A stretch of DNA of 64,000 bases from Verrucomicrobiota bacterium. GTDB lineage: Bacteria > Pseudomonadota > Gammaproteobacteria > Nevskiales > Nevskiaceae. Shown piece by piece: positions 17,123 to 25,630 of the stretch. Positions within the stretch are counted from its first letter, which is position 1. Every line of letters starts with the position of its first letter. The DNA is taken from assembly GCA_903970595.1 (NCBI GenBank), contig CAJCJI010000178.1, forward strand, positions 1 to 64,000. The letters are read 5' to 3'. Both the position numbers and the translations under genes were made by a program. The notes beneath the pieces are model-generated. The model did not search any database and had not been told where the DNA came from. It saw only the letters and a list, made by a program, of their open reading frames with translations.

Positions 17123-17171
17123 TGAAGAGGCCAAGACACATGGCGGTTAGGCGATTTGAGGGACCTCAAGG

Positions 17172-18590
17172 ATGAACGCCGCGGCTCGTTTTTCGGCTGC
17201 CACGTGGTGTGGCGACCTGGATAGAAACCGCCGCTTCGGCTTGGTTGGTGGCGTGGTAGCCATCTTGGCCGCTGCTACGGCTTTTGCCTGGTTTTCCCTG
17301 CATTCGGATTTTTTGCCCCTGACCGGCGGACTTTCGAAGGAGGATACGGCAGCGACGGTCGCGCAACTCGAGGACATCCGGGCACGTTACCGTGTCGACC
17401 CATCTACTGGTGCCGTGCTGGTTCCGGCGGCGGAAATCGACACGGTCCGGGCCCAGCTTGCACAGAAGGGATGGCCGCTCAAGCCAGCGGCGGGGTTTGA
17501 ACTATTCGACAGTGGCGATTTCGGCATGACCGAGTTCACCGAGCGGATCAACTACCAGCGAGCCCTGGAAGGCGAGCTCGCTCGCACCATTATGGAGCTC
17601 GACGAAGTGCGTTACGCACGCGTGCATCTGGTGCTGCCGCAGTCCAGTTTGTTCAAGAAGTCCGGTGAGCCGCCGAAAGCCTCGGTGTTGCTGGTGGGCC
17701 GTCACGGCGACGTGATGTCGGCGCCCCAAATCGCCGGCATTCAGCGCATGGTGGCCTCGGCAGTGCCCGAGTTGAAGGCAGAAAACGTCTCGGTGCACGA
17801 TCACAAGGGCGTTGAACTGACCAGCGGCGCCGCCGGCGCGCTTTCGCCGGAAGCGGTGGATACCGCAATTCGCGCACAGTCGGATGTCGAAGACTTTCTC
17901 TCCGCGAAAGCGGAAGAGATTCTTTTGCGGGTGTTTCCTGATGGAACGGCGACGGTCAGCGTCAATGCCACGTTGACGCGCAGTCAAGTGTCTAGTGTTC
18001 GTGACGAGGTCCTGCCGAGCGGGCAGGGCTCCGGAACGGTATCGCACATCCGGTCGGACACGCTGCCTGATGTCGTTTCCGCGGCATTGCCACATCTCGC
18101 ACGAGATCCCGCGGCCGCCCCGCACTCTGATGCTGCCGCGCCGGAATTTGATGTGGAATATCGGATTGGGCACCTTACCGAGCAATCCGAGTCGGCGCCG
18201 GGCGGTATTGAGCGTTTGTCCGTAGGGGTTGTCATTCCGGATCCGTCGGCTCAAGGCCTGACGGTGGACAACGTGCGGGAGTTGGTGGCTGCGGGCATTG
18301 GCATCGATGCTCAACGCGGTGATCGCATCGCCGTTTATCCCGTGGCGTCGCTGACGAAGAGCGTTGCCGCGGGCGGCGCGCATGGCAGCCCGAGTGTTAC
18401 TGGCCCGGACCGGGCCGCGCCCGGTCCGGGCCCGGCGGAGCCCAAACCTTATTGGGCATTGCTACTGGGTATTGCCGCCTTGCTCGGTGCGGTGTTGGTG
18501 TGGCTTGGCCGTCCCCGGCGCCACCAGACATTGACCGCGGCCGAGCGAGAGGAGCATCTCAACAAGGTGCGGCAATGGCTCCAGCAGTGA
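17172..18590 (+). CDS. fliF: MS-ring protein FliF (compact)
   Basis: The 472-aa protein has two membrane helices, VGGVVAILAAATAFAWFSL near residue 30 and YWALLLGIAALLGAVLVWLG near 440. Between them are the ring-building motifs, with FTERINYQRALEGELARTIMELDEVRYARVHLVLPQSSLF and VPELKAENVSVHDHKGVEL. It ends EREEHLNKVRQWLQQ, the short acidic/aromatic tail that binds FliG in other systems. It is shorter than the usual 530 to 570 aa, mainly in the periplasmic insertion before the second helix. FliF forms the inner-membrane ring that houses the export gate. Confidence 0.92.
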   Translation: MNAAARFSAATWCGDLDRNRRFGLVGGVVAILAAATAFAWFSLHSDFLPLTGGLSKEDTAATVAQLEDIRARYRVDPSTGAVLVPAAEIDTVRAQLAQKGWPLKPAAGFELFDSGDFGMTEFTERINYQRALEGELARTIMELDEVRYARVHLVLPQSSLFKKSGEPPKASVLLVGRHGDVMSAPQIAGIQRMVASAVPELKAENVSVHDHKGVELTSGAAGALSPEAVDTAIRAQSDVEDFLSAKAEEILLRVFPDGTATVSVNATLTRSQVSSVRDEVLPSGQGSGTVSHIRSDTLPDVVSAALPHLARDPAAAPHSDAAAPEFDVEYRIGHLTEQSESAPGGIERLSVGVVIPDPSAQGLTVDNVRELVAAGIGIDAQRGDRIAVYPVASLTKSVAAGGAHGSPSVTGPDRAAPGPGPAEPKPYWALLLGIAALLGAVLVWLGRPRRHQTLTAAEREEHLNKVRQWLQQ

Positions 18591-19147
18591 AAGCCGCGGC
18601 GGAATCCCCGGTTGTGGCTGGACGCAAGCGCGCTGCGGTGCATCTGGCGATGCTTGCGCCTTCTGATCGCAACTGGATATTGAGCCATTTACCGCCTGAG
18701 CTGCAGGATGAGATACGCACTCTGTTGAAATCGCTGCGGTCGCTGGGTTTGGCGAATTTGGCAGCCTTGCGTGCCGAGATTGAAGCACTGCTCGCAGCAC
18801 CGGGTGCCCCCAGGGAGGTGTCCGTCGTCCAGAGACAGCCGCCGGAGCAGGTCGCGACTACAGGGCCTCTGGAACGTGCCTCGGCGGACGAGCTCGGGGG
18901 CATCTTGCGCGAGCTTCCATTCGGATGTCTGGACTTACTCCGTGCACGCATGCCAGCCAGTCGAAGGCACATTGTCTCAGCGGTACAGTTGCGTCACGCA
19001 GGTGCCGATGACAGCCTCAGGTCCAGTCCCGACGTGAAACGGGTCACCGAGGCATTCATCGACGCGCTCGCAGTGATCGTGGAACAGCGCTTGGCGCAGA
19101 GCGAAACGAAGCCCTCAGGCATCGACCTTGCAACGAGTCCAGCATGA
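18575..19147 (+). CDS. Minimal FliG-like protein without a recognisable torque domain
   Basis: The gene sits in the fliG slot between fliF and fliH and overlaps fliF by 16 nt. The 190-aa product is only a little over half the length of FliG (about 330 aa). Its N-terminal part, GRKRAAVHLAMLAPSDRNWILSHLPPELQDEI, has the look of FliG's armadillo-like ring-forming helices, and a second similar piece is LERASADELGGILRELPFGCLDLLRARMP. The middle-domain EHPQ motif and the C-terminal charged helix that meets MotA in rotary motors are not found. I infer an adaptor that couples FliF to the FliM/FliN ring without torque. Homology to FliG is supported by position and weak pattern only. Confidence 0.55.
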   Translation: MAPAVKAAAESPVVAGRKRAAVHLAMLAPSDRNWILSHLPPELQDEIRTLLKSLRSLGLANLAALRAEIEALLAAPGAPREVSVVQRQPPEQVATTGPLERASADELGGILRELPFGCLDLLRARMPASRRHIVSAVQLRHAGADDSLRSSPDVKRVTEAFIDALAVIVEQRLAQSETKPSGIDLATSPA

Positions 19148-19908
19148 CGCCTGCCGAGCCAGATCGGTCAATTCTTCACTCTCCGCGAGTCGAGGCGGTA
19201 CCGCGTCGGCTCGGCAGCAGCGCCATTGCTAAAACCCTGCCATCGCCGAATCAGCGGTCCTCTTTGCCCGGATTCGCCGAGATCGCGTCGGAGTCAAACT
19301 CCGGCGTGAGTCCCGAGGCTATCCGGCAGCCTCTGCCGGCACAGATTCCGCCTGAGTTGATACGCGCTGCCGAACATCGCGGTTACGAGGCGGGATTTGC
19401 CAAGGGGAATCAAGCAGTTCGAGGCGAATTCAGGGCCGTTCTGGAACGGCTGGACATTTTGCTGGAGTCCATTGCACAGAAGCGGGATGACCTGCTTGAA
19501 GTCCTTGAAGACGATCTGGTGGAGCTTGCCTTCGAAGCCGCGGCTTTGGTCATAGGTGATGCCGGCGTGCAGCGCGACCTCGTGGTCGAAACGGTCCGGC
19601 GAGTTCTCGCCCAACGATCTGACGCGCATATTGTTGTGGTACGGATTGCTCCCGCGGATTTAAAGCTCGTGGCGGAGTCGGAATCCGGCGCCACCTTGGG
19701 ACTGGGATCGAGAATCAGGCTGCTGGGCGACCCGGAGATTGCCCTTGGCGGCTGCGTAATCGACACCGGGCAAGGTACTTTGGACGCGAGGCTGGAACTG
19801 CTGCTCGCCAAGCTGCGCAGCGCGCTGCTCGAGGCCCGCAGCAAGAGCGCGGACGCGGTGCGGACGCGTGTCCCGCCCTTGTTGGACGGCGCGAGCGGAT
19901 CCCCTTGA
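19144..19908 (+). CDS. fliH: Export ATPase regulator FliH
   Basis: The 254-aa protein has a variable N-terminus, the Gly-containing helix AAEHRGYEAGFAKGNQAVRGEF, a long coiled-coil stretch (LERLDILLESIAQKRDDLLEVLEDDLVELAFEAAALVIGD) and a C-terminal domain with VRIAPADLKLV and LGGCVIDTGQGTLDARLELLLAKLRSAL. This is the FliH/SctL layout. FliH tethers the FliI ATPase to the C-ring. It overlaps its neighbours on both sides by four bases. Confidence 0.88.
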   Translation: MTPAEPDRSILHSPRVEAVPRRLGSSAIAKTLPSPNQRSSLPGFAEIASESNSGVSPEAIRQPLPAQIPPELIRAAEHRGYEAGFAKGNQAVRGEFRAVLERLDILLESIAQKRDDLLEVLEDDLVELAFEAAALVIGDAGVQRDLVVETVRRVLAQRSDAHIVVVRIAPADLKLVAESESGATLGLGSRIRLLGDPEIALGGCVIDTGQGTLDARLELLLAKLRSALLEARSKSADAVRTRVPPLLDGASGSP

Positions 19909-21230
19909 TTCCGATGCTTGCCAAGTACGCCGACTCTCTGCGCCGCCAGGAATGGGTCCAGCGCACCGGCACCGTGCGTGAATGCGTGGGCTCGATCATC
20001 GTTGCCAATGGACCGGACGCTGCGCTGGGAGAACGCTGCCAGATCGTGATCGGTGGCGGCCGACAGTCCGTCGATGCCGAAGTTGTGGGCTTTCGCAGCG
20101 ACAGCGTGTTGCTGATGCCTTATGCGGAGCTGGCGGGGGTGCGCCCGGGCAGCAGCGTGATCGCTACCGGGCGATTTCCCGAGGTCGCGGTCGGGCAGGG
20201 GTTGCTCGGGCGGGTCGTCGACGCCTATGGCCAGCCGATCGACGGCAGGCCTCTGACTGGAATCGCGGGCCGCCGCCCGATCCACGGCCAGCCAATTAAC
20301 CCGCTCAATCGCCGGCGCATCCGGGAGATTTTCACAACCGGCGTCAAAGCGATAGACCTGTTTTTGACCCTGGGGGTCGGACAGCGCATTGGCTTGTTCG
20401 CCGGCAGTGGCATCGGCAAGAGCGCGTTACTGGGGATGATTGCCAAGAACAGCGCCGCCGACGTCAACGTCATCGCCTTGGTCGGCGAGCGCGGCCGTGA
20501 GGTGCGGGACTTCGTGGAAGATCACTTGGCCGACGGATTGAGCCGGTCGGTGGTGGTGGTGGCATCGGCGGAGCAGAGCCCTTTGGTCCGATCGCAGGCG
20601 GCATTCGCCGCCACCAGCATCGCGGAATATTTCCGTGATCAGGGGCTTTCCGTTTCACTGTTGCTGGATTCGATTACGCGTTTCGCCATGGCGCGACGCG
20701 AAATTGGCCTGGCTGTCGGGGAGCCGCCGACTGCTCGCGGCTACACGCCCACGGTGTTTTCCCTGCTGCCGCAGCTGCTGGAGCGCGCGGGGAGTTATTC
20801 GAAACAGGGTAAGGGCGCCATCACGGGGCTGTACACGGTTCTTGTCGAAGGCGACGACCTCAACGAGCCTGTCTCCGACAGCGTGCGCGCCATACTCGAT
20901 GGTCACATCGTGCTGTCCCGCGACATCGCCAATCATGGGCGCTATCCGGCGATTGACCTGATGGCCAGCGTCAGCCGGCTGTTTTCGGTTCTAGCCGACG
21001 AAGGGCAGAAGCGAGCGGTCTCGAAAGTGATCAGGCTGCTGGCGACCTACGCCGATTCGCGCGATGCGATCGATCTGGGCGCGTACAAAGCTGGAAGCAA
21101 CGCGGAGCTCGATGAAGCCATTAAACTGCTGCCCGGCATCGAGCAGTTGCTGCGACAGCCGGTCGAGCAAAGCGTGCCGCTGGATTTGGCGCGCAAGCAA
21201 TTGATCGCGCTCACCGGAGGCGCCACTTGA
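19905..21230 (+). CDS. fliI: Flagellar export ATPase FliI
   Basis: The 441-aa protein is a standard F1-like export ATPase. The Walker A motif is GLFAGSGIGKSALLGMIAK, Walker B lies in LSVSLLLDSITRFAMARREIGLAVGEPPTARGYTP, and the QPVEQ/AxK-type tail is present. TTG 19905 overlaps the fliH stop, and ATG 19914 is an alternative. It unfolds and delivers substrates to FlhA with FliH and FliJ. Confidence 0.96.
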   Translation: MIPMLAKYADSLRRQEWVQRTGTVRECVGSIIVANGPDAALGERCQIVIGGGRQSVDAEVVGFRSDSVLLMPYAELAGVRPGSSVIATGRFPEVAVGQGLLGRVVDAYGQPIDGRPLTGIAGRRPIHGQPINPLNRRRIREIFTTGVKAIDLFLTLGVGQRIGLFAGSGIGKSALLGMIAKNSAADVNVIALVGERGREVRDFVEDHLADGLSRSVVVVASAEQSPLVRSQAAFAATSIAEYFRDQGLSVSLLLDSITRFAMARREIGLAVGEPPTARGYTPTVFSLLPQLLERAGSYSKQGKGAITGLYTVLVEGDDLNEPVSDSVRAILDGHIVLSRDIANHGRYPAIDLMASVSRLFSVLADEGQKRAVSKVIRLLATYADSRDAIDLGAYKAGSNAELDEAIKLLPGIEQLLRQPVEQSVPLDLARKQLIALTGGAT

Positions 21231-21691
21231 GCCGGAATACAAACGGGCACTCGCGCGCGCTTCAGTTGGTGGAAGCCAATCTGCGGCAGGAACTGCGTGA
21301 GCGTGCAAGTGCGCACGCGCTGGATCTGGGGACCTTCCATTTCGCCGAAGCCGCGATGCGATCATTGGAATTGACGGTAACCGACCGGGAAGCCGCACTA
21401 CGTACCCGGCTCTCCGACGTCCGGGAAACATTGGATCCTGCCATGTTGCTTCTGTTCCATGCGGCGCTTGCCGACGGGCGGCAGGAGCATCATTTCGCAG
21501 CCCAGGTGGCGGATAAGGCCGAAGCGGACCTAGACGCCAGCCGCGACGCCTTGTATCAAACGCTCAAGCGGCGCAGCGTGCTGAAGGATGTCCGAAGGCA
21601 GCGAACTCGAGAGGATTCCCTCGAAGAATCGAAGCGGCAGGCATTCGAACTCGACGCCTTGTGGTTGCAGAGCCGGTACGGCCGGCCATGA
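21227..21691 (+). CDS. fliJ: Export ATPase stalk protein FliJ
   Basis: The 154-aa product is almost entirely helical and predicted to form an antiparallel coiled coil (LVEANLRQELRERASAHALDLG, ALYQTLKRRSVLKDVRRQRTREDSLEESKRQAFELDALWLQ). The end of the protein follows the FliJ/SctO pattern, and the gene follows fliI with a four-base overlap. FliJ is poorly conserved, so the call relies on size, coiled coil and position. Confidence 0.75.
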   Translation: MSRNTNGHSRALQLVEANLRQELRERASAHALDLGTFHFAEAAMRSLELTVTDREAALRTRLSDVRETLDPAMLLLFHAALADGRQEHHFAAQVADKAEADLDASRDALYQTLKRRSVLKDVRRQRTREDSLEESKRQAFELDALWLQSRYGRP

Positions 21692-22362
21692 TCTCCGTCC
21701 TGCAGGAGTCGTATCCAAGCGCGCTCCCTGCGAGGCTGGGTGAGCGCTTCGCTGAAAGCACCCGCCTGGGCTGGGAATTGTCAGACTTCACGAATCTCTT
21801 CGAGAATCAGCTGGTGCAGTTTGCGCGGGGTTCGGCGTCCGGCCTTCAACACGGCGGAGACGGGTTCCCGGATTTCGTCGCAGCGGCGGTTGCAGGTGCC
21901 GGCAACATCGCTACCCCCTTCACTGGAATCGCCCGGATTCCCCCTGAGGATTCGACGACCGGCCCGAGTCCGACGCAGGTAGATGCACTCAATGTGGCGG
22001 CACCCGTGGAGCAGCATGATGGAATCGCGTTGATCCAGGTGCAGAAGTCCCCTGCCGAGCCTACTACTGGAAGTACCGGCGAAGAATCAGTCGACACCTT
22101 GCCCGCATCGGGCCGTGCGATCGCGGTTGATGGCGATGCGGCGCAGCATCAGCAAAATCAAAGCGTAGTGTTGGCGTTGGGCCCCGGTGGCGCCGAGGTC
22201 TACATCCGTGATGCGGTTCTGGATGCGGATGCGGGCCTTGCCTTTGCGCGGACCGCCGCCGAGCTACTGCAGCACCATCGGCTGGTGCTGGGCCGGGTAC
22301 TAATCAACGGACAAAGGGTGCATTCGGAGCCGGGCTGGCCGGATGCAACGGATTCAGGCTGA
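21688..22362 (+). CDS. Unrecognised protein in the fliK position
   Basis: The 224-aa product starts MISVLQESYPSALPARLGERF at an ATGA overlap with fliJ. It has a low-complexity middle (IPPEDSTTGPSPTQVDALNV, VQKSPAEPTTGSTGEESVDTL) and a C-terminal part VVLALGPGGAEVYIRDAVLDADAGLAFARTAAELLQHHRLVLGRVLINGQRVH. FliK, the hook-length ruler, is normally found between fliJ and flgD, is Pro/Ser/Gln-rich in its first half and has a C-terminal switch domain. The general layout fits, but I cannot see the conserved FliK C-terminal motif. It could be a diverged ruler or a substrate peculiar to this system. Confidence 0.5.
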   Translation: MISVLQESYPSALPARLGERFAESTRLGWELSDFTNLFENQLVQFARGSASGLQHGGDGFPDFVAAAVAGAGNIATPFTGIARIPPEDSTTGPSPTQVDALNVAAPVEQHDGIALIQVQKSPAEPTTGSTGEESVDTLPASGRAIAVDGDAAQHQQNQSVVLALGPGGAEVYIRDAVLDADAGLAFARTAAELLQHHRLVLGRVLINGQRVHSEPGWPDATDSG

Positions 22363-22392
22363 ATAAGCAACGCGTTCAACGAGGAGCCAACC

Positions 22393-22815
22393 ATGGCGGT
22401 CAGCGCAATCGGCGGGTCCGTAGGCAGCGGAGCCGGACTGAGTACGGTCCAGCAAAGCGGGCTGAGCGAACAGGATTTCATCAATCTGTTTCTCACGCAG
22501 CTGACGTTCCAGGACCCGCTCAACCCGGTCGACAATCGCGAGTTCCTGGCTCAGTTGGCGGAATTCACCACCATCGAGCAGGATCAGATGATCAATGACA
22601 ATCTGACCGGCTTGTTGGAAATACAAGCATCCACGCAAGCTATCGGTCTGATCGGCAAATCGGTGCAGATTACGCAAAACGGCCAGAACATCATCGGATC
22701 CGTCACCGCCGTGAGCTTCCAGAACAATCAGGCGGCTCTGACGGTGACGGAGACCGGCGGGACCGTTCTTACCGATGTCAGTCCGTCTGAAGTTACCCTG
22801 ATCAACGGGACCTGA
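22393..22815 (+). CDS. flgD: Hook-capping scaffold FlgD (short form)
   Basis: The 140-aa protein contains the FlgD core, SEQDFINLFLTQLTFQDPLNPVDNREFLAQLAEFTTIEQDQMINDNL, followed by IGLIGKSVQITQNGQNIIGSVTAVSF. It ends after a short beta domain, so it lacks the Ig-like C-terminal domain of the longer E. coli protein. Short FlgD proteins are known in other phyla. A GAGGAG ribosome-binding site precedes the ATG. FlgD caps the growing hook. Confidence 0.9.
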   Translation: MAVSAIGGSVGSGAGLSTVQQSGLSEQDFINLFLTQLTFQDPLNPVDNREFLAQLAEFTTIEQDQMINDNLTGLLEIQASTQAIGLIGKSVQITQNGQNIIGSVTAVSFQNNQAALTVTETGGTVLTDVSPSEVTLINGT

Positions 22816-22819
22816 GGCC

Positions 22820-24028
22820 ATGACCGCATTTTCCGCCATCTACAGCAGCCTGACTGGCCTGCTCAGCTACACGACCGCGCTGGACGTGGTTAGCCAGAAC
22901 ATCTCCAACCTCAATACGCCTGGGTTCAAGAGCAACGAGTCGCTGTTTGAAGACCTGGGGCCTCTGCAAGTTGGCAACGAAGCGGTCGGCGGGTCGTTCG
23001 AGGACGCGATTGGCCAAGGCGTCACCGTGGACGGGCAGGTGACGAATTTCTCCGAAGGCCAGATCCAGTCCACCGGAAACCCGACTGACCTGGCGATCAA
23101 CGGCAACGGATTTTTTGTGGTGCAGGTTGGTAGCCAGCTGGTTTATACGCGCAACGGCCAGTTCACCTTCAATGGCGGTGGTCAGCTGGTCAACGCGACG
23201 GGCGACCCGGTGATGGCGATTGGTGCAAACGGCAATCTTTCGGACCTGATCGTGAACCAGACACAACAGTATCCGGCCACACCGTCGACGACGGTGAAAT
23301 TCGACAGCACGCTGTCCACTGGGCAGTCCGGCCCCTATACGGTGAGCAGCATCGATGTGGTTGACGCGAGCGGCACCAGTCAGACGCTGTCGGCAGCCTT
23401 TACCTTGGGAACCAATTCGAGCACCGGCTCGATCGAATGGACGGTGAACGTCACCAACAGCAGCGGCGTTACAGTTGGAACCGGCACCATTCAATTCAGC
23501 GGGGCAGGCACGCCGCAGGCCGGATCCGACACCATCACGGTGACGCTGCCTACCGCCAACAATACAAGCAGCCAGATCACCTTTGATTTCAGCGATGCCA
23601 CCTCCAATTCCAGTGGCGCGACCTCGTCACTGGCTGTGGAAAGTGTGGACGGCACGCCTTCTGGTTCGCTGACGGGAGTTACTTTCGACCAGAACGGCGT
23701 GGCGCAATTGGCATTTTCGAACGGCCAGACCCTTACCGGGTCGCAGCTTGCATTGGCCAGCTTTCCCAATCCGGGCTTGCTGGTCGAAGACGGCACCTCC
23801 GGGTACATCGTTCCGCCCGGCTCAACTCTCACACCGACGCTGGGTCACGCTGGCGAGGGGGGGTACGGCACCATAGAGGCGGGAAACCTGGAACTTGCGA
23901 ATGTGGATCTGGGCAATGAGTTTGCGGAGATTATCGTTCTGCAGCAAGGCTATGATGGTAGTTCGCAGGTTTTGAACGTGTCCAGCCAGCTCCTCGACAC
24001 CTTGTACAAAGCGCTCGGGCAGTCCTAG
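22820..24028 (+). CDS. flgE: Flagellar hook protein FlgE
   Basis: The 402-aa protein has the FlgE N-terminus (FSAIYSSLTGLLSYTTALDVVSQNISNLNTPGFKSNESLFEDL), a Gly/Ser/Thr-rich variable middle, and the C-terminus GNLELANVDLGNEFAEIIVLQQGYDGSSQVLNVSSQLLDTLYKAL. Size is typical. Presence of a full hook protein argues against this being an injectisome, which would have a needle and secretin. The stop overlaps the GTG of the fliM-like gene. Confidence 0.93.
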   Translation: MTAFSAIYSSLTGLLSYTTALDVVSQNISNLNTPGFKSNESLFEDLGPLQVGNEAVGGSFEDAIGQGVTVDGQVTNFSEGQIQSTGNPTDLAINGNGFFVVQVGSQLVYTRNGQFTFNGGGQLVNATGDPVMAIGANGNLSDLIVNQTQQYPATPSTTVKFDSTLSTGQSGPYTVSSIDVVDASGTSQTLSAAFTLGTNSSTGSIEWTVNVTNSSGVTVGTGTIQFSGAGTPQAGSDTITVTLPTANNTSSQITFDFSDATSNSSGATSSLAVESVDGTPSGSLTGVTFDQNGVAQLAFSNGQTLTGSQLALASFPNPGLLVEDGTSGYIVPPGSTLTPTLGHAGEGGYGTIEAGNLELANVDLGNEFAEIIVLQQGYDGSSQVLNVSSQLLDTLYKALGQS

Positions 24029-24846
24029 TGCAAGCGCTACATCGACCGTTCCGCCCGCTTGGCCCACTGCAACTGCAGCACCTGGGCACATGGCTCGAGA
24101 ACGCACATCAAGTTTGGCATCGTCGCTGGTTCAAGGATGGACTCGATCACGAGCTTAAGGTCCAATGTGAGGTCGCGACCGTTCCAGGTGGAATTTCCGC
24201 GGGCGATTGGTTGAAATGTCAAACCAGGTGCGGCGCAGTATTCCTCGCGCTTCCGGATTCACTGTGCGGAGAATTCGTCGAATCCTGGATCGGCACCAAG
24301 CCTGAACCAGAATGGCGCGATGGAGACGCAGCCAGCAGGCTGCTCGCGCAGCGCATTCTGGGAGACTGGTTCGGCAGGGTTGTCGGGGCCGAGTTGAAAG
24401 TGGAGGTTTCTCCGGCCGCGGTTGTCTGGAACCGTGCTGCACCTGACGAAGGAAGCTACGCGCCGGCCAGTGGGGCCGTTTGCGCAAGCTTTGAGACTTG
24501 GTTCGGAAACTTCCAAGCGATCTTCGACGGCGACTATGTGCAGGCAGTTCAGCCAACAGTCTTGCCGATGCCGCGCAACATTCCGCATCGGGTCCCCCTG
24601 CTTCAGGCGATCCGGTCGGCGCAGGTCAAACTCCAGGCGAGTGCCAATGCGAGCGCGCAGCTTTCGATCGGCTCTTTGCGCAACTTGTCCGTCGGCGACG
24701 TACTGTTGCTCGAACCGACAGTCACCGAAACATGGAACCTGGCGACGACAGCAGGACAACACGTCGCAGACTGCCACATCGGACGTAAGGCGACGAATCG
24801 CGCGGTCCTCATCTCTTCGAGCAAGGAATTCAAAGATGGTCGCTAA
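24028..24846 (+). CDS. fliM: FliM/SctQ-like C-ring protein without a CheY-binding peptide
   Basis: The 272-aa product sits directly before fliN and ends with a SpoA-type domain (LQASANASAQLSIGSLRNLSVGDVLLLEPTVTETWNLATTAGQHVADCHIGRKATNRAVLI). The first 190 residues are poorly conserved. Motile FliM proteins begin with a short acidic peptide of the L-S-Q-x-E-I-D-x-L-L type that binds phospho-CheY and have GGxxG in the middle domain. Neither is visible here. It looks more like the SctQ proteins of injectisomes, which serve as a sorting platform. Assembly with FliN is expected. I assign the name fliM by position. Confidence 0.7.
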   Translation: MQALHRPFRPLGPLQLQHLGTWLENAHQVWHRRWFKDGLDHELKVQCEVATVPGGISAGDWLKCQTRCGAVFLALPDSLCGEFVESWIGTKPEPEWRDGDAASRLLAQRILGDWFGRVVGAELKVEVSPAAVVWNRAAPDEGSYAPASGAVCASFETWFGNFQAIFDGDYVQAVQPTVLPMPRNIPHRVPLLQAIRSAQVKLQASANASAQLSIGSLRNLSVGDVLLLEPTVTETWNLATTAGQHVADCHIGRKATNRAVLISSSKEFKDGR

Positions 24847-25171
24847 GGAAACGGGTGGCACTGGCGCGCCCCCGCCGGTTCAGCCGGTTGAATTGCCGGA
24901 ACTGGGTACCTCGGATCGAGGTAAGCCTTTGGTCTTGCGTACGTTGGACGTGATTCGGGACGTACAGGTCCGAGCTTCTGCTGTGCTCGGTTCGACTTCG
25001 GTCTCCGTCGAGCACTTGTTTGGATTGAAGGAGGGCGACGTGCTGGAGTTGGACCAGGCAGTCAATGCCCCGGTAGAGGTGCTGGTCGAAGGGAATCTGG
25101 TAGCACACGGGCAGATCGTTGTAGTGGGTGAACGGTTTGGCATCCTCATCACGGGTATTTCGGAGCGATGA
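24836..25171 (+). CDS. fliN: C-ring protein FliN
   Basis: The 111-aa protein has a short variable N-terminus then the whole FliN SpoA domain: VLRTLDVIRDVQVRASAVLGSTSVSVEHLFGLKEGDVLELDQAVNAPVEVLVEGNLVAHGQIVVVGERFGILITGI. FliN forms the lower C-ring and binds FliH, bringing the ATPase complex to the gate. It overlaps the fliM-like gene by 11 nt. Confidence 0.93.
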   Translation: MVAKETGGTGAPPPVQPVELPELGTSDRGKPLVLRTLDVIRDVQVRASAVLGSTSVSVEHLFGLKEGDVLELDQAVNAPVEVLVEGNLVAHGQIVVVGERFGILITGISER

Positions 25172-25201
25172 TGTGGCTTTGGTCATTCAACGGATCGACC
25201 G

Positions 25202-25630
25202 ATGAGGCTGCGGTGCACAAACATCTCGTTACAATTTTGCGTGGCAACGTCTGCGTGGTTTGCCTCCAGGCAAGCTGTTGCGGTTGCTGACACGGGCGTT
25301 TTACCGACTGCCGACCAGCCCCACTTCGCCGCAGATGACCTCGGTTTGGTGCATCACCTTGCTGTCGGCCTGGGCAGTGTTGTGGTCCTTGCCCTGCTCG
25401 GCTGTCTGGCGGTCTACGTTGCGCGCAAATATGGTTTGGCGCTGCCCAGGACAGTAGCGGGCGGTGACTTTTCCCTGCGTATCCTCGCTAGCCGCCGTGT
25501 GAGTCCGAGGCTGCATGTCGCGGCGATCCAGATTTCGCATGATCGCATCGTCATTCTTGCGGACAACGGGCAGGCCATCGAAAAGTTGGCGGAGTTTCCT
25601 GTGGATTCGGCTCCAGGGACCCGACAATGA
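25202..25630 (+). CDS. fliO: Flagellar export gate assembly protein FliO
   Basis: The 142-aa product has an N-terminal hydrophobic segment, a membrane helix (LAVGLGSVVVLALLGCLAVYVARKYG) and a cytosolic tail with LRILASRRVSPRLHVAAIQISHDRIVILADNGQAIEKLAEFP, the FliO pattern. FliO helps FliP oligomerise. It lies between fliN and fliP as in many flagellar operons and overlaps fliP by four bases. A slightly earlier ATG at 25171 is in another frame and gives no FliO sequence. Confidence 0.85.
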   Translation: MRLRCTNISLQFCVATSAWFASRQAVAVADTGVLPTADQPHFAADDLGLVHHLAVGLGSVVVLALLGCLAVYVARKYGLALPRTVAGGDFSLRILASRRVSPRLHVAAIQISHDRIVILADNGQAIEKLAEFPVDSAPGTRQ

